The notes under the pieces: model-generated | The model's database searches: none | Seen by the model: only the letters and a program-made list of their open reading frames with translations | Told to the model about the DNA's origin: nothing | Position numbers and translations under genes: made by a program | Assembly (NCBI RefSeq): GCF_000744935.1 | Contig: NZ_JQMW01000009.1 | Coordinates: forward strand, 682,001-746,000 | Length of the DNA stretch: 64,000 nt | Direction: 5' to 3' | Source of the DNA: Clostridium sp. KNHs214 | GTDB lineage: Bacteria; Bacillota; Clostridia; Clostridiales; Clostridiaceae | Shown: positions 11,042 through 19,917 of the stretch, one piece after another | Numbering within the stretch: the first letter of the stretch is position 1 | How the letters are laid out: the number at the start of each line of letters is the position of its first letter

Positions 11042-12142
11042 ATGAATACACCCAAATTAAAAAAGGGAAAAATTGATTTTGTTTTATTCACTACAATACT
11101 TCTTTTAGTAACATTAGGAGTAATATTAGTGGGAAGTGCAAGTTACAATAGTGCTCTTTGGTTCCAAAAAGATGGATATTACTTTTTAAAGAAACAATTT
11201 ATTTTTTCTATTTTAGGCACTATTTTTATGATAATAGCATTGAATATAGATTATCATAAATTAAAAAAATATAATGAAGCTATTATGTTAATAACAATAG
11301 CGTTATTATTGGCAGTATTTGCATTTCCACCAGTGAATAATGCTCAAAGATGGATAACATTAGGACCAGTAAGTATTCAGCCATCTGAAATAGCTAAATA
11401 TACTGTGGTGCTTTATATGGCCAAAAGTGTAGAAAGAAAAGGAGAAAAGGTTAAGAGCTTAATTTATGGAATTTTTCCCTTTCTTTTGGTGTCTGGTGTT
11501 TATGCAGCATTAGTTTTAAAGGAAAAAAACCTTAGTATAGCATCTGTAATAATGATAGTTACGGTTATAATATTATTTTGCTCTGGAGCAAAAATGATAC
11601 ATTTAATTGGGCTAGGTTCCCTTTTAGTTGCTGCAGGAGTTTTTTTTACAGTAACGGCATCATACAGGATGGATAGGCTTATGAGCTTTAGGAACCCGTG
11701 GTTAGATCCAAAAAAGACAGGATATCAACTAATACAATCGCTGCTTTCTTTAGGATCTGGAGGGATTTTAGGAGTAGGTTTTACAAGATCAAGGCAAAAG
11801 AACTTTATGCCGGAGCCTCATAATGATTTTATATTTTCAGTTATAGGTGAGGAACTTGGATTAATAGGATGTATATTCATAATAACATTATTTGTAATAT
11901 TTATTTGGAGAGGAATAAAGACAGCTGTAAATGCTAAAGATGTATATGGTAGTATTTTAGCTATAGGCATAACATCCGTAGTTGGCGTTCAGGCGTTGAT
12001 TAATATAGCAGTTGCTACTGGTTCTATGCCAGTAACAGGAGTTCCACTACCTTTTATAAGTTATGGTGGATCGGCACTGCTGTTTAACATGATTGCTATG
12101 GGAGTACTCTTAAATGTTTCTAGACAGAATAATATAAATTAG
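11042..12142 (+). CDS. spoVE: SpoVE/FtsW-type SEDS peptidoglycan polymerase
   Basis: SEDS proteins polymerise lipid II into glycan strands together with a class B PBP. The 366-residue protein has about ten transmembrane segments, the motifs AQRWITLGPVSIQPSEIAK near residue 100 and PHNDFIFSVIGEELG near 260, and ends GVPLPFISYGGSALL. Its place after mraY in a cluster carrying SpoVD suggests SpoVE (spore cortex), but FtsW and SpoVE are hard to tell apart by sequence. The coding end runs into a strong terminator. Confidence 0.88.
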   Translation: MNTPKLKKGKIDFVLFTTILLLVTLGVILVGSASYNSALWFQKDGYYFLKKQFIFSILGTIFMIIALNIDYHKLKKYNEAIMLITIALLLAVFAFPPVNNAQRWITLGPVSIQPSEIAKYTVVLYMAKSVERKGEKVKSLIYGIFPFLLVSGVYAALVLKEKNLSIASVIMIVTVIILFCSGAKMIHLIGLGSLLVAAGVFFTVTASYRMDRLMSFRNPWLDPKKTGYQLIQSLLSLGSGGILGVGFTRSRQKNFMPEPHNDFIFSVIGEELGLIGCIFIITLFVIFIWRGIKTAVNAKDVYGSILAIGITSVVGVQALINIAVATGSMPVTGVPLPFISYGGSALLFNMIAMGVLLNVSRQNNIN

Positions 12143-12172
12143 CATACCTACTGGTATGCTAATTTATATTAT
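12131..12172. terminator. Terminator at the end of spoVE
   Basis: A perfect 18-bp stem (12131-12148 with 12153-12170) closes a TACT loop. Its left arm includes the last three spoVE codons and the stop. The AT-rich outer arms give U-runs in both directions, so it could act bidirectionally. It separates the mraZ-spoVE operon from divIB. Confidence 0.75.
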
Positions 12173-12314
12173 GGTAAAATAATAGTGATGATGTATTAGT
12201 AATTCATAATAATTATTTTTTAATAATAATTAAATTATAAACTAACTGTAAAAAATGCATTGTAACTAAAAGAAAATATTTAAACTATATTTAGCTTAGA
12301 AAGATGTGAAAAGT

Positions 12315-13127
12315 ATGGAGAAAAATGATAAAAATAATAATGTTACTTATCTAGAAGAAAGCAGATATATAATTGAAAATAGGGAGAGGCTTATAAAAAA
12401 AAGAAGAAGGAAAAAAATGTTTGTAAAATTTTTATTTTTAACTTCTTTACTTGCAATAATTTCTCTAACTTTACTTTTCAAACTACCTTATTTTAGTATA
12501 AAAGATATAGTTGTGATTAATAATAGTAATGTAACAAAAAGTGAAATAATAAAATTATCGGGAATTAAGCAAGGAAATAATATATTTAATATTAATGTTA
12601 GAAGTATTAAGGACGATATATTAAGAAATCCATATGTGTTAAAGGTGAAAATTAAAAGAAGGTTGCCTAATAAAATATTAATAGATGTTAATGAGAGAAG
12701 TGCAACTTTTTATACGCAAAAGGATTCTAACTATTATATAATAGATAAGGAATCAGTTGTGCTTGAAAAAAGAAATAATATTAGTACAATGAAATTAATA
12801 AAATTGGTAGGATACGAAAAAAATGATTTGGTTATAGGACAAGTACTTCCTTATAAAGACCGGAGAAAAATAGATGTTATAAAAAACATAACAGATTTAG
12901 TAATTAATGATACATCAAAGATAGCTATGAGTATTGTTGATGTAACTAATATTTACGATATAAAGGTCTATTATGGTAATATTTGTGTTAAAATGGGTGA
13001 CTATAATAATTTAGAAGATAAATTGAACAGGGCTATATCTATAATAAAAAAGCAAAATTTACAAAATAGAAAAGGATATGTAGATGTGAGCTTTAAGGGT
13101 AATCCTGTATTTCACATAGAAAAGTAG
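12315..13127 (+). CDS. divIB: Cell division protein DivIB/FtsQ
   Basis: A bitopic divisome protein of about 270 residues. It has a basic cytoplasmic N-terminus (KKRRRKKM), one transmembrane helix (FLFLTSLLAIISLTLLF), a POTRA domain starting FSIKDIVVINNSNVTKSEI, and an FtsQ/DivIB-type beta domain. DivIB stabilises the FtsL-DivIC complex at the septum. The ribosome site is weak; ATG at 12315 and an in-frame GTG at 12306 are both possible. It starts a second division operon with DUF881 and sbp genes, as in Bacillus. Confidence 0.88.
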   Translation: MEKNDKNNNVTYLEESRYIIENRERLIKKRRRKKMFVKFLFLTSLLAIISLTLLFKLPYFSIKDIVVINNSNVTKSEIIKLSGIKQGNNIFNINVRSIKDDILRNPYVLKVKIKRRLPNKILIDVNERSATFYTQKDSNYYIIDKESVVLEKRNNISTMKLIKLVGYEKNDLVIGQVLPYKDRRKIDVIKNITDLVINDTSKIAMSIVDVTNIYDIKVYYGNICVKMGDYNNLEDKLNRAISIIKKQNLQNRKGYVDVSFKGNPVFHIEK

Positions 13128-13138
13128 GAGGATTATAT

Positions 13139-13858
13139 ATGAAGAAGTTAGGAGCACAAATTTCTATAGCATTAGTATGTTGTCTATTAGGCTTTATGCT
13201 TACATATCAACTTAAAATTGTGAATAAGAGGCAAGATATTACAGATGGTAATAAGAATGATCCAGAAATAGTTGTTGAAATAGAACAGTTAAAGAAAGAA
13301 AAAAAGGATATGGAGTTTAAAATAAATGATTTGCAGTATAAATTAAGACAATATGAAACAGAAGTGGTTGGTAGAGATGATTCTACTAAAAAATTAAAAG
13401 AGGAATTAGATGATACAAGAAACTTTTTAGGTGAAACGGACTTAGATGGAGAAGGCATAGTTATGTATATTACTCCTAGAAGTGATTTTTTTAAAGTGGG
13501 GCTTGATACTTTTCCTATGAATGATAGAGATATTCTTTATATAATAAATGAATTATATGCAGGTGGTGCGGAGGCTATATCTGTAAATGATATTAGAATA
13601 ACTTCTAATACAGGTATAAGAAATGCAGGTAATGCTATAAGAATAGATAATGATAAAATATCACCAGTAAAAAGAGTAGTTATCAAGGCAATTGGTGATA
13701 AAGCAGCATTAGAACAAGCTTTGAATTTTCCAGGTAGTATACCAGGAGGCTTATCTGAAAGTTGTGATATTAAATGGAATGTTGAGAAAAGTGTATCAAT
13801 AAAGAAAACTAATAAAATATTTAAATTTAAGTATGCTAAAACTGTAAAGGACAAATAG
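13139..13858 (+). CDS. DUF881 (YlxW-like) membrane protein, first copy
   Basis: A 239-residue protein with an N-terminal membrane anchor (about 5-25), a coiled coil (about 40-95, EQLKKEKKDMEFKINDLQYKLRQYETEV) and a DUF881 domain containing GETDLDGEGIVM and AGGAEAISVNDIRI. Proteins of this family lie between divIB and ftsA in Bacillus (ylxW, ylxX); their role is not settled but they belong to division operons. It is 11 bp from both neighbours. The second copy at 14222 is a diverged paralogue of the same length. Confidence 0.85.
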   Translation: MKKLGAQISIALVCCLLGFMLTYQLKIVNKRQDITDGNKNDPEIVVEIEQLKKEKKDMEFKINDLQYKLRQYETEVVGRDDSTKKLKEELDDTRNFLGETDLDGEGIVMYITPRSDFFKVGLDTFPMNDRDILYIINELYAGGAEAISVNDIRITSNTGIRNAGNAIRIDNDKISPVKRVVIKAIGDKAALEQALNFPGSIPGGLSESCDIKWNVEKSVSIKKTNKIFKFKYAKTVKDK

Positions 13859-13869
13859 GGGGAGTCACT

Positions 13870-14211
13870 ATGATAGCTCTAGTAGGATTAATATTAGGAA
13901 TAATTTTAGGTGCTGTTTGGAATATAAATATTCCAGATAAATTTTCGCCGTATATATCTGTTGCGATATTTGCTTGTTTGGATTCTGTATTTGGAGCCTT
14001 AAAGGCAAGTTTAGCTAAGCAATTTAGAGTAGATATATTTATATCTGGTTTTTTCGGAAATGCGGTTCTTGCAGCAGCATTGGCTTATTTAGGAGATAAA
14101 TTGGGAGTTCCTATTTATTTGGCAGCGGTTATAGTTTTTGGTGGAAGAATTTTTGACAACTTTGCTACTATAAGAAGAGTGCTTATCGAAAAAGCTAAAT
14201 CACATCAGTGA
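13870..14211 (+). CDS. sbp: Small basic protein Sbp (DUF1290)
   Basis: A 113-residue hydrophobic protein with about three to four transmembrane segments, matching the Sbp/DUF1290 family (GLILGIILGAVWNINIP, then YISVAIFACLDSVFGALKA and a final FGGRIFDNFATIRR). Function is unknown; the gene is conserved next to DUF881 genes and the division cluster of many Firmicutes. The start follows GGGGGAG (13857-13863). Confidence 0.88.
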   Translation: MIALVGLILGIILGAVWNINIPDKFSPYISVAIFACLDSVFGALKASLAKQFRVDIFISGFFGNAVLAAALAYLGDKLGVPIYLAAVIVFGGRIFDNFATIRRVLIEKAKSHQ

Positions 14212-14221
14212 GGGTGATTAA

Positions 14222-14941
14222 ATGAGAACTAATGAAGCTCATATATTTGTATTTATTTCATGTATAATCATAGGTATTTTAATTTCTATGAATATAGATT
14301 TTAAAAATGAAAAAGTTAATAATTTTTTGTCAGTGGATCAATATCAAAATGCTTATGCAGATAGAAGTAAACTGTACAATGAAATTAGTAATTTAAAAAG
14401 TCAATACAGAAAGTACAATTCCAAGCTTACTAAATATAAAAACAGTGAAGAAGATAGATATAAAATTATAGGTGAAATACAAGAGGAATTACAAGAAAAT
14501 AAGGCTATTTTAGGTATGACTGATGTAGAAGGAGAAGGAATAACTATAACAGTTAATGATGCTATAGATGAATATAGTGCCACAGGAAATGAAGAGCATC
14601 TAGTGCATTTTTACGATATTATATTTATAATAAACGATTTAAAAAATGCAGGAGCAGAAGCTATTGAGGTAAATGGACAGAGAATAGTAGATGGAACTTA
14701 TGACTATTGTGGAGGAACTAATATTAAATTAAATGAAATAACTATAGTATCTCCTTTTTATATTAATGCCATAGGTAATAAAGAGGTTATGGAAAAATAC
14801 ATGCTTATGAATGAAAATTATTTAAAATATATGATGATTCTTAGAAAAATAGGTGTAGATGTAAAAGGTCAAGATAATATAAAGATAAATTCTTATGTAG
14901 GCAGTAAAGAATATAAGAAAGCAAAACCTAAAATAAAATAA
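14222..14941 (+). CDS. DUF881 membrane protein, second copy
   Basis: This 239-residue protein has the same plan as the product of 13139-13858: membrane anchor, coiled coil (about 45-95) and DUF881 domain with GMTDVEGEGITI and AGAEAIEVNGQRI. The two flank sbp, equivalent to the ylxW/ylxX pair of Bacillus although in a different order. It ends the divIB operon; ftsA and ftsZ, which often follow, are not present. Confidence 0.85.
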   Translation: MRTNEAHIFVFISCIIIGILISMNIDFKNEKVNNFLSVDQYQNAYADRSKLYNEISNLKSQYRKYNSKLTKYKNSEEDRYKIIGEIQEELQENKAILGMTDVEGEGITITVNDAIDEYSATGNEEHLVHFYDIIFIINDLKNAGAEAIEVNGQRIVDGTYDYCGGTNIKLNEITIVSPFYINAIGNKEVMEKYMLMNENYLKYMMILRKIGVDVKGQDNIKINSYVGSKEYKKAKPKIK

Positions 14942-15054
14942 TAATTTAAATTTAATTAAAAATTCTTCTATTTTGAAAGGATTTTCAGTGTTTTTGAAGA
15001 ATATTATAAATAATTTACCATTTACGACGTAATTTTTGTTAGGGAGCGATAAAA

Positions 15055-15714
15055 TTGTCTATAGAAGAAAATGTTCAACATGTTTTAAATGAATTAAAAG
15101 AGGGTGTAACTCTTATTGCTGTTTCTAAAACTAGAACTGTGGAGGAAATGGAACATGCATATAATAAGGGCATAAGGAACTTTGGAGAAAACAAGGTACA
15201 GGAATTAGTAGAGAAGTATGATAAATTTCATAAGGATGTCCAGTGGCATTTAATAGGACATCTTCAAAGTAACAAGGTAAAATATATAGTGGGTAAAGTT
15301 CACTTGATTCATTCTTTAGACAGCATAAAGCTAGCAGAGGAAATACAAAAAAGATTTAAGGCTAAGGATGCAGTGGCAAATGTATTAATACAAATTAATA
15401 TAGGTGAAGAAGAGAGTAAAACAGGAATTTATTTAAGTGAATTGGATGAACTTATAGATAAATGTGCACAATGTAGCAATATAAATGTAAAGGGTCTTAT
15501 GTGCATAATACCTAAAGGGACAGAAGAGGAAAATAGAAAGTACTTTAGAAAAATGAACGATATTTTTCAAGAACTAAAAAATGGAAAAAATAAAAATATA
15601 AGTATGGAGATATTGTCCATGGGTATGTCTGGTGACTATAAAATTGCACTGGATGAGGGTTCAAACATGATAAGAGTAGGCCAAGGAATATTTGGACCTA
15701 GAAAATATAAATAG
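15055..15714 (+). CDS. yggS: YggS/PROSC-type pyridoxal-phosphate-binding protein
   Basis: A 219-residue single-domain PLP protein (YlmE in Bacillus) that buffers pyridoxal phosphate rather than acting as a known enzyme. The PLP lysine lies in LIAVSKTRT near residue 25; NFGENKVQE, WHLIGHLQSNK and the ending LSMGMSGDYKIAL...RVGQGIFG are typical. The start is TTG after a GGGAG site. It opens the yggS-sepF-yggT-ylmH-divIVA run conserved in Gram-positives. Confidence 0.94.
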   Translation: MSIEENVQHVLNELKEGVTLIAVSKTRTVEEMEHAYNKGIRNFGENKVQELVEKYDKFHKDVQWHLIGHLQSNKVKYIVGKVHLIHSLDSIKLAEEIQKRFKAKDAVANVLIQINIGEEESKTGIYLSELDELIDKCAQCSNINVKGLMCIIPKGTEEENRKYFRKMNDIFQELKNGKNKNISMEILSMGMSGDYKIALDEGSNMIRVGQGIFGPRKYK

Positions 15715-15726
15715 GAGGTTGGTGTA

Positions 15727-16179
15727 ATGTCAGGTAAAATGTTAAATAAAGTTATGGGTATATTTGGTTTGGAAGATGAGTATGAAGAATTAGAAGAAGA
15801 CGAAATGGAAATGGAAGAAGAAAAAGAAGATGAGATAGAGTGTTATGATATATCAAATAATAAGAAACAAAATAAAGTTGTAAATATACATACCAATGCT
15901 TCTGCAAAAGTTGTAATAGTGAAACCAGAGTCTTTTGATGAAGCAGCAGGTATATGTGATGATTTAAAAAATAGAAAAATAATTGTAGTAAATACATCAA
16001 ATTTAGAGAGTAAGATAGCACAACGTCTTTTAGATTTTATTGGTGGAGCAAGTTATGTTTTAGGAGGTAGTTTACAAGAAGTAGAAAGGAATGTATACAT
16101 ACTATCTCCATCAAATGTAGTTGTGAGCAATGAACTTAAAAATGAGCTTTCCAAGGGAATATTCAGTTTCACTAAATAG
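15727..16179 (+). CDS. sepF: Cell division protein SepF
   Basis: SepF polymerises into rings that bundle FtsZ and tether it to the membrane. The 150-residue product has an amphipathic N-terminus ([17 protein letters not shown]), an acidic linker (about 18-42) and the SepF domain (about 60-145) with [12 protein letters not shown] and [17 protein letters not shown]. The start follows AGGAGG and lies 12 bp after yggS. Confidence 0.94.
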   Translation: MSGKMLNKVMGIFGLEDEYEELEEDEMEMEEEKEDEIECYDISNNKKQNKVVNIHTNASAKVVIVKPESFDEAAGICDDLKNRKIIVVNTSNLESKIAQRLLDFIGGASYVLGGSLQEVERNVYILSPSNVVVSNELKNELSKGIFSFTK

Positions 16180-16212
16180 AAAAATTATTAAATAGGAAAT
16201 ACGGAGGAAAAG

Positions 16213-16476
16213 ATGATCTTTAGATTTTTTGATATATTACTTACCTTTCTAGAATATGCAATATTTATAGATGTGATTTTATCATGGGTTTCAGCTGGAA
16301 GAGAAAATGAATTTACAAGGATAGTTCATATTATTACAGAACCTTTATTGCGTCCAGGAAGAGAACTGCAACAAAGATTAATACCTGGTTTAATGATTGA
16401 TTTTTCTCCTATAATAGCTTTCTTTATTATAGGTATATTAAGAAGAATGATACTTCCTTTATTTATAGGACTTTAG
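16213..16476 (+). CDS. YggT family membrane protein
   Basis: An 87-residue protein with two hydrophobic segments flanking a PLLRPGRELQQRLIPG loop, matching YggT (YlmG). The family is linked to division and membrane organisation in bacteria and plastids, with no clear biochemical role. The gene keeps its usual place between sepF and ylmH and starts after GGAGGA. Confidence 0.9.
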   Translation: MIFRFFDILLTFLEYAIFIDVILSWVSAGRENEFTRIVHIITEPLLRPGRELQQRLIPGLMIDFSPIIAFFIIGILRRMILPLFIGL

Positions 16477-16486
16477 GAATGATAAT

Positions 16487-17227
16487 ATGGATAAAAATAA
16501 ATTATCAAATATAGAAGAAAAAATTTGTTTAGCTTATAAAGCTAATATGGTGGTTTATTCTAATGAATTCTATACACCAGATGAATGTAATGAAATTAAA
16601 ACAATAAGCAATAAGAATAGTGTTAACTTTTATTCTTATGGAGTTTTTAAGGACTCCGAGAGAAGGATGGTTGCCTTTTCAACTGAAGAAGAAAAAGAAC
16701 TATTTTATCCGCTAGAATTATTGAAAATAAAAGCTAACACTAAATTTTTAAATCTCCAGCATAAAGACTTTTTAGGTTCCATTATGGCATTGGGAATTAA
16801 GAGAGAGAAACTAGGAGATTTAATTTTAAAAGAAGATTGCTGCTACCTTCCAGTTGAAAAAGATATGGTGGATTTTATAAAGTATAATTTACAACACATA
16901 AACAAGAGTCCTTGTAAAATATCCCTTTTGGATATTTTAACGGATGAAATACCGCAATATAGCTTTGAAGAAAAAGTAATAATAATAACTTCTAATAGAC
17001 TAGATTCCATGGTAAGTAGTTTATGTAATGTATCTAGAAGTAAGGCTATTCAGTGGATTGGAATGGGAAATGTATTAATAGATTATGTGTCAGCGGATAA
17101 AAAAGATTGTAGAGTTAAAACCAATTCAGTTATAACTGTAAGAGGTTATGGAAAATATAAAATAGGGGATATTTTAGGATATACTCAAAAAGATAGAATT
17201 AAAATGGAAATAAAAAAATTTATTTAA
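16487..17227 (+). CDS. YlmH family RNA-binding protein with S4 domain
   Basis: A 246-residue protein with the YlmH N-terminal region and a C-terminal S4 RNA-binding domain from about residue 165 (RLDSMVSSLCNVSRSKAIQWIGMGNVLIDY). Homologues act on stalled large ribosomal subunits in the peptidyl-tRNA quality-control pathway together with RqcH, whose gene lies at 26268. It is part of the sepF-divIVA operon. Confidence 0.88.
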   Translation: MDKNKLSNIEEKICLAYKANMVVYSNEFYTPDECNEIKTISNKNSVNFYSYGVFKDSERRMVAFSTEEEKELFYPLELLKIKANTKFLNLQHKDFLGSIMALGIKREKLGDLILKEDCCYLPVEKDMVDFIKYNLQHINKSPCKISLLDILTDEIPQYSFEEKVIIITSNRLDSMVSSLCNVSRSKAIQWIGMGNVLIDYVSADKKDCRVKTNSVITVRGYGKYKIGDILGYTQKDRIKMEIKKFI

Positions 17228-17242
17228 ACTGAGGTGATGGGT

Positions 17243-17860
17243 GTGATAACTCCTGTAGATATAAACAATAAAGAATTTAAAAGATGTTTTAGGGGATACG
17301 ACGTAGATGATGTAGATGAATTTTTAGATCTTATAGTAGAAGATTATGAAAAAGTATATAAAGAAAATATATCTTTAAAAGAAAAATTACATCTTCAAAA
17401 TGAGAAAGTTGAACACTATTCAAAAATTGAGGAAACTATACAAAATACATTAATTTTAGCACAAAATGCAGCTGAACAAGCAAAAAAGACAGCTCAACAG
17501 GAAGCAGATTTGATTATTAAGAACGCTAATGATTCTTCACAAAGAATACTGGATAAGGCTCATAATGATGTAGTTAAAATAAATGATGATTACGATGTAA
17601 TAAAACAAGAATTCCTTAAGTTCACTAATAAATTTAGAAATTTTATGAAGAGTCAATTAGATATGTTTGAAAGCTTGGAAAAAGACTTTGTAAAGAATTA
17701 CAATGTAGGAAGTCCTATTGAAGATATAGGTGAAAAGAACATAGAAGATTTTGCTAATGATGAAAAAAGTGCTGGATTAGACATAAAAGATTTTGAAGAG
17801 AATGATTTAAAAGAAGATGATTTAAAAGAAATAAAAAGTTTTTTTGCAAAAGAAGATTAA
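17243..17860 (+). CDS. divIVA: DivIVA family septum/pole protein
   Basis: DivIVA binds curved membranes and marks poles and septa. The protein (about 205 residues) begins ITPVDINNKEFKRCFRGYDVDDVDEFLDLI, the membrane-binding domain, followed by coiled coils (about 30-150) and an acidic tail. The family start is MxITP, so I favour GTG at 17243, six bases after GAGGTG; GTG 17234 and ATG 17237 are in frame. It is last in its operon and followed by a strong terminator. Confidence 0.92.
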   Translation: MITPVDINNKEFKRCFRGYDVDDVDEFLDLIVEDYEKVYKENISLKEKLHLQNEKVEHYSKIEETIQNTLILAQNAAEQAKKTAQQEADLIIKNANDSSQRILDKAHNDVVKINDDYDVIKQEFLKFTNKFRNFMKSQLDMFESLEKDFVKNYNVGSPIEDIGEKNIEDFANDEKSAGLDIKDFEENDLKEDDLKEIKSFFAKED

Positions 17861-17870
17861 GAAATTAAAG

Positions 17871-17919
17871 TGTGACAATAGGATGCTTCAAGGGGAAGTA
17901 TGATTGTCACATTTTTTAT
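17871..17919 (+). terminator. Terminator after divIVA
   Basis: TGTGACAAT (17871-17879) pairs with ATTGTCACA (17903-17911), with further pairing inside, followed by TTTTTTATT. Confidence 0.85.
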
Positions 17920-17928
17920 TATCTATGT

Positions 17929-18089
17929 AAGACACATTCAAATGAATAACAAGTCAGTATGCGCTAGTGTATTTTGCGTTATACTGCGTCAGTAGAACCC
18001 GCCGATAGTCCTACTAGTGACGAACCCTACTTTTTTGTCTGACATAAAATATATCAGCATCTTTGACTTGTTATTTTTTTCATGTACCA
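17929..18089 (+). repeat. 161-bp palindromic repeat element, copy A
   Basis: The ends AATAACAAGTCA (17945-17956) and TGACTTGTTATT (18064-18075) are perfect inverted repeats; further in, GCTAGTGTATTTTGCGT pairs with ACATAAAATATATCAGC. The centre CCGCCGATAGTCCTACTAG (from 17999) recurs in copy B at 38115-38275, which lies in the opposite orientation. No coding potential. It looks like a non-autonomous mobile element (MITE-like) or a structured RNA. Confidence 0.8.
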
Positions 18090-18128
18090 AAATACATTTT
18101 AAAAAGATTGAATTTGAGGAGGAATCTT

Positions 18129-19208
18129 ATGCATGAAATAATAGTTGGTAAAGAGGATAAAGCTTATAGAGTATACTTAGAAAATACTATGGATAGATTT
18201 TCAGGAGCACTTAAAGAGTATAAAATAAATAAAGTATTTCTAATAACAGATGATTTAATATACACTACATATAAAAATAATATTTATAATTTAAAAAAAA
18301 GAATTCCTTTTGAAATATTCTATTTTAAAAATGGTGAGGATAGAAAAAATATAGATACAGTTAAAAGAATATACGATTTTTTAATAGAAAAAAAGGCAGA
18401 TAGAGAGAGTATATTAATAGCTTTAGGTGGAGGAGTAGTTGGAGATTTAGTTGGATTTGTAGCATCTACTTATATGAGAGGAATAAGATATATTAATATA
18501 CCAACAACCCTTTTATCTCAAGTGGATAGTTGCATAGGTGGTAAAGTTGCCTTTAATTATGGTGGTATAAAAAATCTAATAGGAGATTTTTATGATCCTG
18601 AATTTGTTTATGTGTCCTTAAATTTTTTAAAAACTTTAGACAAAAAGGAAGTATTAAATGGATTAGGGGAAATAATAAAGTATGGTTTAATTTCTGATGG
18701 AAAATTATTATATTTTTTAAGTGAAAATGCAGTTCAGCTTTTAAATTTAGAGCACGATAAATTATTGCACGTAATATTAGAATGTTTAAAAATTAAAAAT
18801 AAAATAGTGGTTCAGGATACTAGAGATTTAGGTTTAAGAAATGTATTGAATTTTGGACATACAATAGGACATGGAGTTGAAGCAGATTCAAAATATAAAG
18901 TACCTCATGGAGTAGCAGTGGCATTAGGTATATTGGTAGCAGTAAAGTTATCGGAGATTAAATTAGGTTTAAATGAATCTATTTATAGTAAATTGCAAAA
19001 TTTGTATGCAAAATTAGGATTGCCTACTAGCTATAAGGTTGACAATTACAAATCCTTTATGTATTCTATTAATCGTGATAAGAAAAATGTAAATGAAAAT
19101 ATTAACATGGTACTACTTGAGAATATAGGTAAATACAAAATAAAAGTTAATGTAAAGAATGAGGATATTTTAAATGCATTAAAATTCAGTATTAGCAAGG
19201 AGGAGTAA
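18129..19208 (+). CDS. aroB: 3-dehydroquinate synthase AroB
   Basis: AroB converts DAHP to 3-dehydroquinate, the second shikimate step, using NAD and a divalent metal. The 359-residue protein has GGGVVGDLVGF near residue 99, IPTTLLSQVDSCIGGK near 130, and metal ligands in GLGEIIKYG, NFGHTIGHGVE and VPHGVAVALG. The start at 18129 follows GAGGAGGA; an in-frame upstream extension would run into repeat copy A. It is the first gene of aroB-mtnN-aroF. Confidence 0.95.
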   Translation: MHEIIVGKEDKAYRVYLENTMDRFSGALKEYKINKVFLITDDLIYTTYKNNIYNLKKRIPFEIFYFKNGEDRKNIDTVKRIYDFLIEKKADRESILIALGGGVVGDLVGFVASTYMRGIRYINIPTTLLSQVDSCIGGKVAFNYGGIKNLIGDFYDPEFVYVSLNFLKTLDKKEVLNGLGEIIKYGLISDGKLLYFLSENAVQLLNLEHDKLLHVILECLKIKNKIVVQDTRDLGLRNVLNFGHTIGHGVEADSKYKVPHGVAVALGILVAVKLSEIKLGLNESIYSKLQNLYAKLGLPTSYKVDNYKSFMYSINRDKKNVNENINMVLLENIGKYKIKVNVKNEDILNALKFSISKEE

Positions 19209-19211
19209 TAA

Positions 19212-19904
19212 ATGGCTATAGGAATTATAGGAGCTATGGATGAAGAAATAGAGATATTACTAAAAGAGTTAGATCTACAGACAAAAAAAATAAAGGCTTC
19301 AATGGAATTTAATAGAGGAACATTATGGGGTAAAAATGTAGTAATTGTTAGAAGTGGCATAGGAAAAGTGAACGCTGCTGTATGTGCACAAATACTTATA
19401 GATGATTTCAATGTGGAATCAGTGATAAATGTAGGAATTGCTGGAGGAGTGGGAGAAAAAATATATCCTGGAGATGTGGTCATTGGAGAAAGTTTAATTC
19501 AGCATGATATGGATACTTCTATTTTTGGGGATAGAATAGGTCAAGTACCGAGGTTAGATACTTTTGATTTTAAGAGTCACTGTAAGCTTGTGGAATGTGC
19601 AAAAAAAGCATGTGATCAAATAAAAGAACATAATTGCTTTGTAGGACCAATCGTCTCAGGTGATCAATTTATAAATGATGTAGAAAAAATAAAATGGTTT
19701 TATGAGGAATTTGGAGCCTATGCCTGCGAAATGGAAGGTGCTAGTATTGCTCAAGTTTGCTATTTAAATAAAGTACCTTTTGTAGTAATAAGATCAATTT
19801 CAGATAATGCTAATAATGGAGCGCATATAGATTATGAAACTTTTAAAGATATAGCAGTAAAAAATTCTTGTAGTATATTAAGAAATATGCTTAGCAGTAT
19901 GTAG
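19212..19904 (+). CDS. mtnN: 5'-methylthioadenosine/S-adenosylhomocysteine nucleosidase
   Basis: MtnN hydrolyses methylthioadenosine and S-adenosylhomocysteine to adenine plus the thioribose moiety, clearing by-products of SAM reactions. The 230-residue sequence starts IGIIGAMDEEIEILL (catalytic Glu near residue 11) and carries VINVGIAGG, EMEGASIAQVC and RSISDNAN, whose Asp is the general acid. It sits between two shikimate genes, 3 bp after aroB. Confidence 0.95.
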   Translation: MAIGIIGAMDEEIEILLKELDLQTKKIKASMEFNRGTLWGKNVVIVRSGIGKVNAAVCAQILIDDFNVESVINVGIAGGVGEKIYPGDVVIGESLIQHDMDTSIFGDRIGQVPRLDTFDFKSHCKLVECAKKACDQIKEHNCFVGPIVSGDQFINDVEKIKWFYEEFGAYACEMEGASIAQVCYLNKVPFVVIRSISDNANNGAHIDYETFKDIAVKNSCSILRNMLSSM

Positions 19905-19917
19905 GTGATAATAAAAA

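Noticed and set aside
13207-13854. Long minus-strand frames opposite the DUF881 gene
   Set aside because: The plus-strand frame has the domain, ribosome site and operon spacing; the others are shadows.
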